NCBI GenBank assembly: GCA_037447655.1
Contig: JBBHKE010001996.1
Span: 1 to 28,707 of the forward strand
Direction: 5' to 3'
DNA length: 28,707 nt
Source: Zygnema cylindricum
Taxonomy: Eukaryota; Streptophyta; Zygnematophyceae; Zygnematales; Zygnemataceae
The notes beneath the pieces were generated by a model, which was not told where the DNA came from, searched no databases, and was given only the letters and a program-made list of their open reading frames with translations. Position numbers and translations under genes: made by a program. Positions 10,319-19,242 of the stretch are shown here, piece by piece; the stretch's first letter is position 1, and each line of letters begins with the position of its first letter.

Positions 10319-11097
10319 GGGTGTGTCCCCATGTGCATAAGTAAGGGTTTTTTCTTGTCGTTTTGCTGTAAAACTTAGTGCCGTACTGCCTAAGTTGCAA
10401 CCGTACGAAGAAATCGCAAATTTGTAGAGTACAATTTGCGTCATCCCTGAACTTAGGATGTACGAAAAGTTGTCGTCTTGTGCTTTTCGACCCACTTCGA
10501 CGACAAAAGACGTCATCTTCAACCTTATCTTTAAAACACATGCGCGATGTGATTTAAAATTAGGTTTTTTCGATTGACAAATAGGAACATACTTTCGCAC
10601 GTGCCGTAAATTTCGACAAAAATCCTACGATTTCCAAGGACAAAGAAAAGTACATAGTTCGCTATGTTTTGTCCGTTTGCGTTCTAATACGACAAATACA
10701 AGTACACAATTTGTTTGGATTTGTCCGTTTTCGTCTAGTACGGATTTCTTTTTTTGCAGGGGTCTTCAAATTCCGATGCCATTTCACGTCGAGCGGACAG
10801 GCGACGCGAAGACAAAGCGCATCTTCTTCGACCGTGAAATTGCACAGGCTGGAAGGCGCTACGTCTACAATGTCACGGTAAGACATGCGACGTGACACGC
10901 AGGTAGAAAAAACAACGTGCGACCACAGATTGTAGACGTTGACAACCGTCACAGGTACTGTCGACGTATACAATCGTCACAAGCGTAAGTTACGATTTCG
11001 TCTTACAGACATAGGGACACTTGAACACCGGGTCCGGCGGATCCGCGCTAAAATACAAAGTAATTTCGCTAAGTTACAAGTACATGGGGACACACCC
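10319..11097. mobile_element. PIF/Harbinger-like element C nested in copy B
   Basis: A 779-bp insertion with perfect 16-bp inverted ends GGGTGTGTCCCCATGT (10319-10334 and 11082-11097), flanked on both sides by TTA (10316-10318 and 11098-11100). The uninterrupted copy A has a single TTA at the equivalent point (5074-5076), which directly demonstrates the insertion and the target duplication. The interior shows no transposase motifs that I can see. It does contain an exon-like stretch at 10760-10877. Confidence 0.92.
10760..10877 (+). other. Exon-like segment inside element C
   Basis: A 118-bp segment preceded by TTTTTTTGCAG and followed by GTAAGA, open in one frame that ends exactly at the donor. 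The 39 encoded residues (Ile-Pro-Met-Pro-Phe at the start, Arg-Arg-Tyr-Val-Tyr-Asn-Val-Thr at the end) have GC-rich third positions and look protein-like. I do not recognise the family. It may be a captured host exon or chance. Confidence 0.35.
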
Positions 11098-11496
11098 TTA
11101 CACTAATATAGGTATTATACCAAATCTTACAAATCGTACACATATCGTAAGTTCACACAGTCGAAACGTGGTTGCTGGACGAATATGTGCGAACGTGATA
11201 TTTGACAGCCCGGTTTCATCCCCTTTTTAGAGCGCATATTCTCATGCGTCCGCAGTTACTAAAACTCATTAATTATACTTTTCACTAAAAAAGGTACGAT
11301 TTTATACGGTCTGACACTGATCGTACATCATACTATTTAAACGACAACGTACTTTCATTTTGTACGGTACTTGGAAAATAAGCCTAAATGGCGTAAAGAA
11401 AAAAATAGAATAAGCTACGCTAATGGAGAATAATAAAAAAAAAAGCGGGAAAGAATTAGAGTACACTACGCTAATAGCGATTGGCGGTGCACTGTA

Positions 11497-11964
11497 CACC
11501 TTGAATCGTTATTAGTAGTGTTGGGTATCGGGTAGTTTCATATCGCGATAATTTCGATATTCGATATATCGAATATCGATCGAATAGATTCCTCGATATA
11601 TCGTACCGGGACCAACATAAATTATCGCGATATATATCGCAAAAATCGCTTGTCCGTACAGTTAGAGTACGGAAGATTGTACGGACAACCGTACGAAAAA
11701 CGCACACAACCCCCCCCCCCCCCCCCCCCCCCCGGGGGCCGGGGGGGGGGGGGTTTGAAAAAAAAAAAAAAAAATCATTTTCGATATATCGTCGATACGA
11801 TATATTGGTAATATATCGCGATATTTCGATAATCGATATGCCATGAGACGTGGCAGATTATGGTCCACGTCCTTAAATAGTGTAATCTATTATATTTAAG
11901 GTATCGATGACAAAATTTTGGGGTGCCGATATAGCGTACATAAGGCTAATAACGATTCACGGTG
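11497..11964. mobile_element. CACCG-family element F with CGATAT-rich insert
   Basis: TA-flanked ends at 11497 and 11964 match in inverted orientation over about 19 bp with one mismatch (CACCKTGAATCGTTATTAG). The interior is unlike the other copies: it is packed with CGATAT/ATCGCG palindromes (11540-11640 and 11782-11840) and contains a C-run/G-run/A-run block (11710-11774). A GTGTTGGGTATCGGG string at 11519 resembles a hAT-type terminus, but I could not find its partner. It abuts copy B directly. Confidence 0.6.
11710..11774. repeat. Homopolymer block: C24, G5, CC, G13, then A15
   Basis: A run of 24 C, then G5CCG13, TTT, G and about 15 A. The C and G runs are self-complementary and would form a very stable hairpin. 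Homopolymer pairs like this are often miscalled, so the exact length may be a sequencing or assembly artefact. Confidence 0.8.
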
Positions 11965-12054
11965 TAGTGCATAGCGTGCACGGCATGTTTTGGGCATTCG
12001 GGGGCTACGACCCTTGAACTTAATTATATAATTGATATAATTTCCTTTACGCTA

Positions 12055-12272
12055 CACCGCCAATCGCTATTGGCGTATCGAACGCTAATTCGGTCCCGCT
12101 TTTTTTTTCTCAAATTATCAAATAGAATTATCCATACTATTTAAAAAAAAACCCTAATTTAAAATTAGAGTAGACGATTTCTCTCAAAATTTTCAAATTC
12201 CTAATTAGCTTAAATCACTGTAATTATTCATACACGCTAAAGAAACTTGTACGCTAATAGCGATTGACGGTG
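12055..12272. mobile_element. Short CACCG-family element G
   Basis: A 218-bp element flanked by TA (12053-12054 and 12273-12274), with ends of about 23 bp differing at two positions (CACCGYCAATCGCTATTRGC). The interior is AT-rich and reduced compared with the 540-bp copies, so it looks like an internal-deletion derivative. Confidence 0.75.
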
Positions 12273-12540
12273 TACTGTACTGTAGTATAGGTACGGTTAA
12301 ACTAATATTAATCACTGTAACTAAAGAGGTATTTAAATAGTGTAGTGGAGGAAATGTGTCAGTCAGTGCCCATGTAACCGATACTTTGAAGTACTTTGGA
12401 TTTTAGTGAAGAATCTCCTAACTACTTTTCAGAGATTTCCAATGTGCAAAACAACATAGGATAGAAGATTTTATTATCAAAACTGCGATGATTAAACCGT
12501 CCAAGGAAAAAACTTTATTGAAATGAAAAATTGTTCACTA

Positions 12541-13610
12541 CACCGTGAATCGCTATTAGAGTTAAGAAAATATTAGTGTAAAAAAACAACTACACACCGC
12601 GAATCGTTATAAGTGTCAAAGTTTAAATAGTGTTGAAGAAAATTTACTGTAATTGATGCTACTTAAAATTTTGATTTAAAAAAAAAAAAAGGTTTATTCT
12701 AATTTCGGCGTTTATGCTAATTTGGGAACAGCAAAAATGGAATATTCGTCGTACGATAATATACATTAATATATGTTTCCGTACAAAATATTTGAAATCG
12801 TACGCCGTAGCGAATTTCAAATATTCGTACATGTTATACTAATTTACGTGTTAGACTAATCCCGTTTTTTTTAGCGCACGTTTTTATACGTGCGCGTCTG
12901 ATTTAATTCATTTAAAAAAAAAAGCACTTGAAAAGGTACAGTCATGTACGGTTTCACATCGACCGTACACCACACTATTTATATTTTATTGTACTTTTTT
13001 CGCTTTACTTTATTTTGTACGGTACCTTAATTAACGTCAAGGACAAATTAAAATCATGTATCTTATTTGAAAGAAAAATCAAAATTTTAAGAACCCAAAT
13101 TAGTGACTTTGACATTAATAACGATTCGCGGTGAAGTGCTATTAACTCTATTTTGGGTTCAAGGACCAAAGGCAAACAAAAATTAACGCTAATTTATACC
13201 CCTAACACTAATTTGGATACACATTCCCATAATGTAGCCGTGATAGTTGTGTGCACATATTGAACGTTTTAACATATGTGAGAACATGTTCTCGCTAATT
13301 TCCCTCGTTTTCATGACTGGGAATTGCACTTTTCAGTGGCATTGCACTATTCAGTGGTAGCGCACTCAATTTCCCGTGTCGACGCATTTGTCTAACACTT
13401 ATTCTATAAGTTTGTACAAAAAGCAATTTGAGTACGAACTAGCACATTTTATACATTGCAATATTCAGAAACGGTCTACATTAGAGTAATCGACGTTAAT
13501 TAAACAATACCAATATTAATGTAAAAAAAAAAAAAAACCATTTTAGGTTTGAGGGTCAAAATTTGAGGGCGTCGAATTAACATTATTAACGCTGATAGCA
13601 ATTCACGATG
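12541..13610. mobile_element. CACCG-family element H, interrupted by D2
   Basis: Left end CACCGTGAATCGCTATTAGA at 12541, preceded by TA; right end at 13610 in inverted orientation (TAGCAATTCACGATG then TA). The left arm matches copy E (AGAGTTAAG-AAAATATTAG), and the sequence resumes after D2 with an ATTAACGCTAATTTA motif also present in E at 7338. Without D2 the element is about 530 bp. It lies within R2. Confidence 0.6.
12595..13133. mobile_element. CACCG-ended MITE, copy D2, nested in H
   Basis: A 539-bp element matching D1 (6323-6860) in reverse orientation end to end. It shares the GGGAACAGCAAAAATGGAAT stretch (12724), the ATACGTGCGCGTCTGATTTAA region (12885) and the TTAATTAACGTCAAGGACAA region (13027). 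Ends are CACCGCGAATCGTTAT inward; the flanking TA pairs are mutated. No coding capacity. Confidence 0.85.
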
Positions 13611-14704
13611 TACCATTAACTGTTGCATTGGAAAAACCAAAGGTACGAACAAAATCTTAAAAAACTAAGCAAACCAAGAGAGCATAAAAAAAAAACAAAA
13701 TTACCAAAACCAAACTACAAGAGCACCTAAAACCAAACTATACACAAACTTTAAAGGACAAAACGGGTCGTCACCCCAAAACATAATACAAGTCTATAAT
13801 AAAGGTCAAAATGACGAATATCATCAATGTGCATCGGGTGGCATAACAAAACAACAAATAAGAACCATCAAATGTGATGGTCGTATACATAGGTCCAACT
13901 TGTGACAGTTGAAGATGGCTACAAAAGGTCTCAACGATTGGCGACGTGTAAAAAAGCAACGATGGTTGTAGAAGTCATGTTTTAGGGACATTGTATATGT
14001 TTATTATTTTGTGACATTGTGACGCCGTGCTCACATAGGACACCGTCGACACCATTAATTCCAAACCTTTACGCCATGGCTTCCCGATTTCGTTTTTCGT
14101 CTTTTCTCGCTTTACCTGCAATCAAAATACCCCTATAGTGATAGTCAATAACCTCCATTTTAAAAGCTCAATCGTTTTATACCAATATCCGTATGTTTCA
14201 TTCCAGTAAATGTGAGATAGGAAAAGGAATGACGGAGGGAGAGCGGAGGGCAACGACGGCGTAAACTTATGCAAATGACCCATTAATGAAAGTTAAGGTC
14301 AAGTACCCAACAATTATGTTTTAGTGCACGTGCGTAACAGAAAAATTAAAAATTATTGAGTACTCTCCCTCGTGCTGTGAATTTCCCACTCGCGTGGCAC
14401 GTGCATGGCAATTTTTTCATTTGTTGTTCGACTGGTACTTTAACTCAAACCATATTGTGGTTTTATTTTCGATTAAGTTTATTTTTAAGCTATATTGACG
14501 TGTCTCTGGGTCCAACAGAGGAACTTGCCATGTTAAATAGAATATACGACAAAAATATAGTACATTAAAAGTATTGAGATGGCGTGCACTATAAAGTGAT
14601 GAAAGCAATTTCATCGTACGAACAAATAATTTATCGTTCGAGACTGATTTATGGAGAGAAGTGACTAGAAAAATATGATACCTTAACTCGTTTACGCATA
14701 CTGT

Positions 14705-15271
14705 TGTTCTGTACAAAATTAAAAATAAATTGTTAAATAACAACGTCAACGCGAGAAAGTGAGCATTGTTGACACGTGAAAGTGAACTCACATTTTATTA
14801 CTAATAATAAAAACGAGAAAAAAACGCGAACAAGTTCTCTCATGTTCAAACCTCGACTTCGAAACTACTAGCTATAACGACCACATTATGGGAATGTTTA
14901 TCTAGTTAAAATCAAATTTGTAAATTAGCGTTAATGTTTTGTTGGGGTTAATAAAATAGAGTTAATGCCACTTTTTGTTATTTTACACCTGTATTTTGTT
15001 CACACTAATAACGATCAATGGTGTAATCACATTCACTAGGAAATTTCAAGGTGTTAGGTATCAATCTAAAATGATAAAATTAGTTTTAAAATATCGAGTC
15101 GGGTTTCATTCTTCGCCAATATGACAACTAAACTTAATATGGTAGACGAGGACCGCTCACAATGAATTACATAAAAAATAATTACAAAGAAATAAAGTTT
15201 TGTTTCATAGTAGTAAATCAACGCCTGTTACATGGGCATGTACCATGTCCAGTTTATCATGCCCGTATTGT
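14705..15271. mobile_element. Mostly unassigned stretch with one CACCG-family right end
   Basis: A right terminus, ACTAATAACGATCAATGGTG followed by TA, ends at 15023. Family-like sequence (AATTAGCGTTAATG, ATAGAGTTAAT) precedes it from about 14920. I found no left end, so this is a truncated or eroded copy. The rest is AT-rich without a gene. Confidence 0.45.
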
Positions 15272-15685
15272 GAACGCACTACAACGCTACATTGTGCCAT
15301 CGGTACGGCGGTTTGTATTGCGGACGCACGGCAACGTTAAGTCGTGCCAACCGTACGCGGTTTGTAATGCGGACGGTTAGCAATGTTACATTACGCCAAC
15401 GGCACGACGGGCTATACTGCGACGACTGGCAACGTCAAATTATGTCAACTACTGCGACGACTGTCAACGTCAAATTATGTCAATTGTACGCGGTCCGTAC
15501 TGCGGACGCACGCCAACTTTATATTGTGCCGGCGGTAACGTTATATTGTGCCAACGATACGACGGTCTGTACCGCTGACGCACAACAATGTTACATTACG
15601 CCATCCGTACGGCGGTCTATACAGCGACGGGCGACAACGTTAAATTGTGCCAGCGGTACGGCCGTCCGTACTGTGGACGGGCTTA
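15272..15685. repeat. Minisatellite with unit of about 50 bp
   Basis: About eight diverged head-to-tail units, each approximating GACGCACGGCAACGTTAAAT, then TGTGCCAACGGTACGGCGG, then TCTGTACTGCG. Unit starts are near 15272, 15323, 15372 and 15422, with irregular, partly duplicated units in the middle. It is much more GC-rich than its flanks. A 151-residue frame runs through it, but the unit length is not a multiple of three and each unit is read differently, so I treat it as non-coding. Confidence 0.85.
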
Positions 15686-16385
15686 AAAAAACCTGGATGG
15701 ACATAAAAAAACCAAGACATACACACCCCCTATATAAGGGTTTTTAGAAAGGCGAACAAAGTTTTTTTATTTATATACTGATATGATGGTTAAACCACCT
15801 TAGTATTTTTCATGGTTGAGATATAAAATAGTTGTTTACACTTAAATGTTATATATAGAAATTACCACGTACTTTAAGCATAACAAACAATATGAAATAA
15901 TACTTAAATTTGCAAGCTATATATATATATATAATTATATTTGCAAGCTCTATATATATAACTAACACTAAACACTAGTCCATAACGTTGAACGCAACTC
16001 CATGCAATACAAACATAATAAAAAATGGCACATTGATCCAAAACATGTGATTACACCACATTAAAAGTTGGAATACAAACACCATCTATATGCACCGAGA
16101 CTAGACGTTATTTATTTGAGTCCACAACCAACCCGACAAATATGAGACAAGGTATGTTGCACATAAAATTGTATGAGACATGGCTTACGGTCAACTGTGT
16201 TTAAAACATTGAAAAACGCTAATCCACACATAAGTAAAAAATCAAACGTAAATCGCGGACCACCGCCTCACAGCCTCCCCGCATCATAACACCAAACAAA
16301 TACGGGCAAAATTGAAAAACGGAAGCTGCTTAAAGTTTAACCCTCGTTGTTCTAGCCATAAAACAATTTGTTTTTTGTCTCTTTG
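15686..16385. other. AT-rich stretch with TA microsatellites
   Basis: Two (TA)n runs at about 15920-15940 and 15950-15960, each preceded by a TTTGCAAGCT string, suggesting a short local duplication. No gene seen. Confidence 0.5.
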
Positions 16386-16892
16386 GTTCCCCCTATACTT
16401 TTTTCCCCCTTTACCCCCCCCTCCCCCTTCCTTCCTTCCTTTTTTGTCGCTCCCTCCATTTTCTCATCATTCATCATATACCCTCTCCTCCCTTTCTCCC
16501 CTCCTGTCCCCTCTCACACTATCCCTATTTTTTTCTCTTTTTTCTCCTCCTTTTTTTTCCCCCCCTCCCTCACACCCTCTTTCCCCCCCTCCCTTCGCTC
16601 TCTTGCTCTTTCCCAATCTCCCTCTCCCCCTCACCGTATTTCTCGCTCCCTTCGTCCTTTCACCCCCCCCGCGCTCTTTAAGTCTCTGTCTCACTCCCAC
16701 TTTTTGTCACCCTCTCACTCCCAATTTTTGTCACCCTCTCTCTCACTCTTCCACTTCCTCGTCAACTCTCTCCTCCGACCAACTCTCTTCCTTCCCGTCC
16801 TCTCCCCATCTCTTTTCTCTTCCTTATGTCCCTTCCCTTTCACTCGCCTTTACTCTTTTTTTTTGTTATCCATTCCTCTCTCCCTCTCTAAA
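16386..16892. repeat. Pyrimidine tract of about 500 bp
   Basis: C and T make up almost all of the plus strand, with CTCCCT, CCCCCCTCCC and TTTTTT sub-runs. Open frames of about 210 codons in two plus-strand frames are Ser/Pro/Leu/Phe-rich by composition alone. Confidence 0.9.
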
Positions 16893-18302
16893 AAAAAGAG
16901 CTGTAGAGGAAAAAAAAGGCGAGAGAAAAATAAAAGAGGGAAAAGTGTAGTTGGCGGAGGGGAGATGGTAGAAGATTGGGAGATCACAATTTTTAAATAA
17001 ACTAACTAAATTCCGCCAAGTATATACATTTGTGATACTTTAGTAGACACATATCAAATTATTACACTTGGCGAAAGCCGATACCCTTGTTTTTCATTCA
17101 TACTTAAAAACCATCGATATAACCATCACTACATCACAACACAGTAGGCATCATTATTAGCATTAATAACATTAATGTTGTCACTACCATTTTTTTATAA
17201 CCCAAATCATGGGTTAGTGTTATTTATACTAATATGAAATTTACGCTGACTTGGGAACCTCTTAATTTGTGTTAGCCTGTTATGTTTGTAAAATTTATGT
17301 TATGTAAGACGTCGTTCTCTGTTCGAAATGTCCACATGCCACCGCATTTCCGCAACCTGAAATTGTAGTCCATTTGTTCGATTAAATTTAATTAACTACT
17401 AGCCTTTGGAAAGAGAGTGAATAACGGGTAAGTTTATATCAACCAAATTTGAAAGGTTCTCGTACATGTATGTACCATATTGTACCTTTTTCTCTTTTTT
17501 TACAAGAGATTCGACAAAGATTCACCATGGTTGAATCTAAAAAAATTATATACTATTTTTGCGTCCTCATTTGCGAAACAATCTTGCCATTCAACTATTT
17601 ATATCGCTACCTTCCTCAACAAACCTCCCAAGAGGTGTGTAGCCATCTCCCGACCATTGAAAATAGTTACAATCGAATGATAAAAGCTACAGGAGCGCCA
17701 TGATGAGCCACAAATGAAGTTGTTAGCTACGATTGGCCACCAATTAAGTTTTTACACGTAATAGAGACAATGTAAGAGAAAATTGCATGGCACGCTACGT
17801 GAATAGCTTTTCGAAAAGATAAGGCTCGAAATGAGAAGGCTGGAAATGGAGCCCTCAGAAAAGGAAGTGAGTTTTCGTTTCGGAAAGACAAGGTTGAATT
17901 AGCAGCAGTTAAACAGAACAAAGTGTTAGGGAAGATAAAGGGATTTCAATAGTACAGCACGCATTTGTACAATGATGACATGGTACGAAATTACAAGTTT
18001 TCCACTCAGATTGCACGGTTTGGAAAATCTTTGACGATGATATCAAAACTTTAGCCTACGTGCTATCAATTAGAACACAACACGTGTGTGAGAGCTTGTT
18101 CACAGGCACCACTGGTTCCAACTCGTCTTTGAAACAGTTGCCAGTACATATGTCCGTACAATTACTGGCACCTCCTCACGGAATCGTGCCTTGGTTATAA
18201 AATTTGATTCTTATAAGAAATAATACTTAATCTAAACTATAAATTAGCGTAAAAAAACATAAAATACTGTTGAATGTTACTCTAATTTGTAGGTTTCATA
18301 CT
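16893..18302. other. Gene-free stretch
   Basis: AT-rich with no recognised coding region, RNA gene or complete element. An 8-bp inverted pair CGCCAAGT/ACTTGGCG lies at about 17015 and 17066. Family-like AATTAGCGT and ACTCTAATT strings occur near 18243-18290, possibly the remains of a CACCG-family copy. Confidence 0.4.
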
Positions 18303-18310
18303 ATTTCCAC

Positions 18311-18618
18311 CATAGTTCAAAAGTAGGTGAAAGTAGGCCCATACAATATATGCCTATTGTATGCAAAGCATACAATATGACCTTAAGACCCATATTGTAT
18401 TCGGACCTATTCGGACAAATTAAAATATTCGTCCCAAAAATTGGACCAATTAAAACATTTAGACCAAAATGTTTGATTTACACCGTCAGATTCGGATGAT
18501 CGGACGGTCGATGATCAAAGTAGCGATCTAAGAAGATCACATGAAAAGCCCATAACACAGCTTGCGATAAAGGCGCCGACCAAAGGCCTACCATAAAAAC
18601 GCCTACTTTTGAACTATG
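18311..18618. mobile_element. hAT-type MITE, copy 2
   Basis: A 308-bp element with the same 17-bp ends as the copy at 8192 (CATAGTTCAAAAGTAGG) and exact 8-bp target duplications ATTTCCAC at 18303-18310 and 18619-18626. It shares the left hairpin region and the GATCGGACGGTCG and AAGATCAC-TGAAAAGCCCA blocks with copy 1 but lacks about 200 bp of its middle. It lies about 620 bp upstream of the NIFK-like start codon. Confidence 0.95.
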
Positions 18619-19062
18619 ATTTCCACAACACCCCACAAGTACGTCACCGACAATGTTGTCAAAATAGGAGATTTGCACTTGAAATAGTGTTTTTGCAAGT
18701 TCAGCGTACACACCACAAAGTCGACACATAATTTAGAGTTGATAAGTGCCATAATTCGAATCAGTGTTTTGTATCATTTGAGACATAAATAGCGTTAACA
18801 ACAATAAATTAGCATTTACGGTGGCAGTATACTTGATAGTATTTTATAATTTGCAGTTTTCCAAGTCGTCCATAATGAAGCGTACGAAATGGACAATGCG
18901 GCTGCGATTCTTTCGAAGTAAATTTTAACCATTCAACTTTTGTGAAGTCCGGTTTCAGTACACTGTACGGACCTACTTTTAACCGACTACTGTACTTGGA
19001 GGAAACCTATGTAAAGGAATTGTAATTAGAAGAAAGAAGGGAAGATAATATTTTTGGGACAG

Positions 19063-19227
19063 TTAGGGTTTTCCAGAAAATTGTCGCACAGTTTTTACTG
19101 TTAGGTATTTTTCTTTGTTTTTTTTAGGGTTTTATTGTATCAGGGTTTTGTTCAAAGCACCGCGTCATTGTTTTTGCTGTAAAGGCTTTCTTTGATTCTC
19201 AGGGTTTCTTTTGTTTTTAGGGTTTCC
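19063..19227 (+). promoter_or_regulatory. Telo-box cluster upstream of the NIFK-like gene
   Basis: TAGGGTTT occurs at about 19064, 19125 and 19218, and AGGGTTT also at 19142 and 19201, all within 180 bp before the start codon. In plants these telo boxes mark promoters or leaders of ribosomal-protein and ribosome-biogenesis genes, which fits the predicted product. The transcription start cannot be placed, so some boxes may lie in the 5' UTR. No obvious TATA box was identified. Confidence 0.6.
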
Positions 19228-19242
19228 CGGTTTTGCGGCGAG

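Larger units (their letters stand above)
10149..11489. mobile_element. CACCG-family MITE, copy B, interrupted by element C
   Basis: Left end at 10149 and right end at 11489 align with copy A (4909-5447) over both arms; for example, 10285-10318 matches 5044-5076 and 11101-11180 matches 5077-5155. TA precedes the left end; the right edge is mutated to CA. Removing the inserted element C and its duplicated TTA leaves about 559 bp, close to the 539 bp of copy A. No coding capacity of its own. Confidence 0.85.
12361..14704. mobile_element. Diverged copy R2 of element R1, interrupted by H
   Basis: Aligns to R1 along its length: 12370-12440 with 8035-8095; 13985-14110 with 8975-9090 (GTGACATTGTGACGCC and the ACGCCATGGCT region); 14230-14290 with 9200-9265 (GACGACGGCG/CAACGACGGCG, then TGCAAA-GACCCAT); 14355-14430 with 9338-9410 (GAGTACTCTCCCTCGT, CCCACTCG-GTGGC); and 14640-14690 with 9612-9660. 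The terminal repeats are badly eroded (left CAGTGCCCATGT at about 12364; no clear right end), so the borders are approximate and the copy is older than R1. Confidence 0.6.

Noticed and set aside
15272-15685. CRISPR-like array
   Set aside because: The units are contiguous and diverged without unique spacers, and the genome is eukaryotic.
15292-15747. 151-codon frame through the minisatellite
   Set aside because: The repeat unit of about 50 bp is read in a different frame each time, so no repeated peptide is conserved.
16312-17000. Two overlapping open frames of about 210 codons on the plus strand
   Set aside because: They follow a pure CT tract; the Ser/Pro/Leu/Phe composition is dictated by the tract and both frames are open together.
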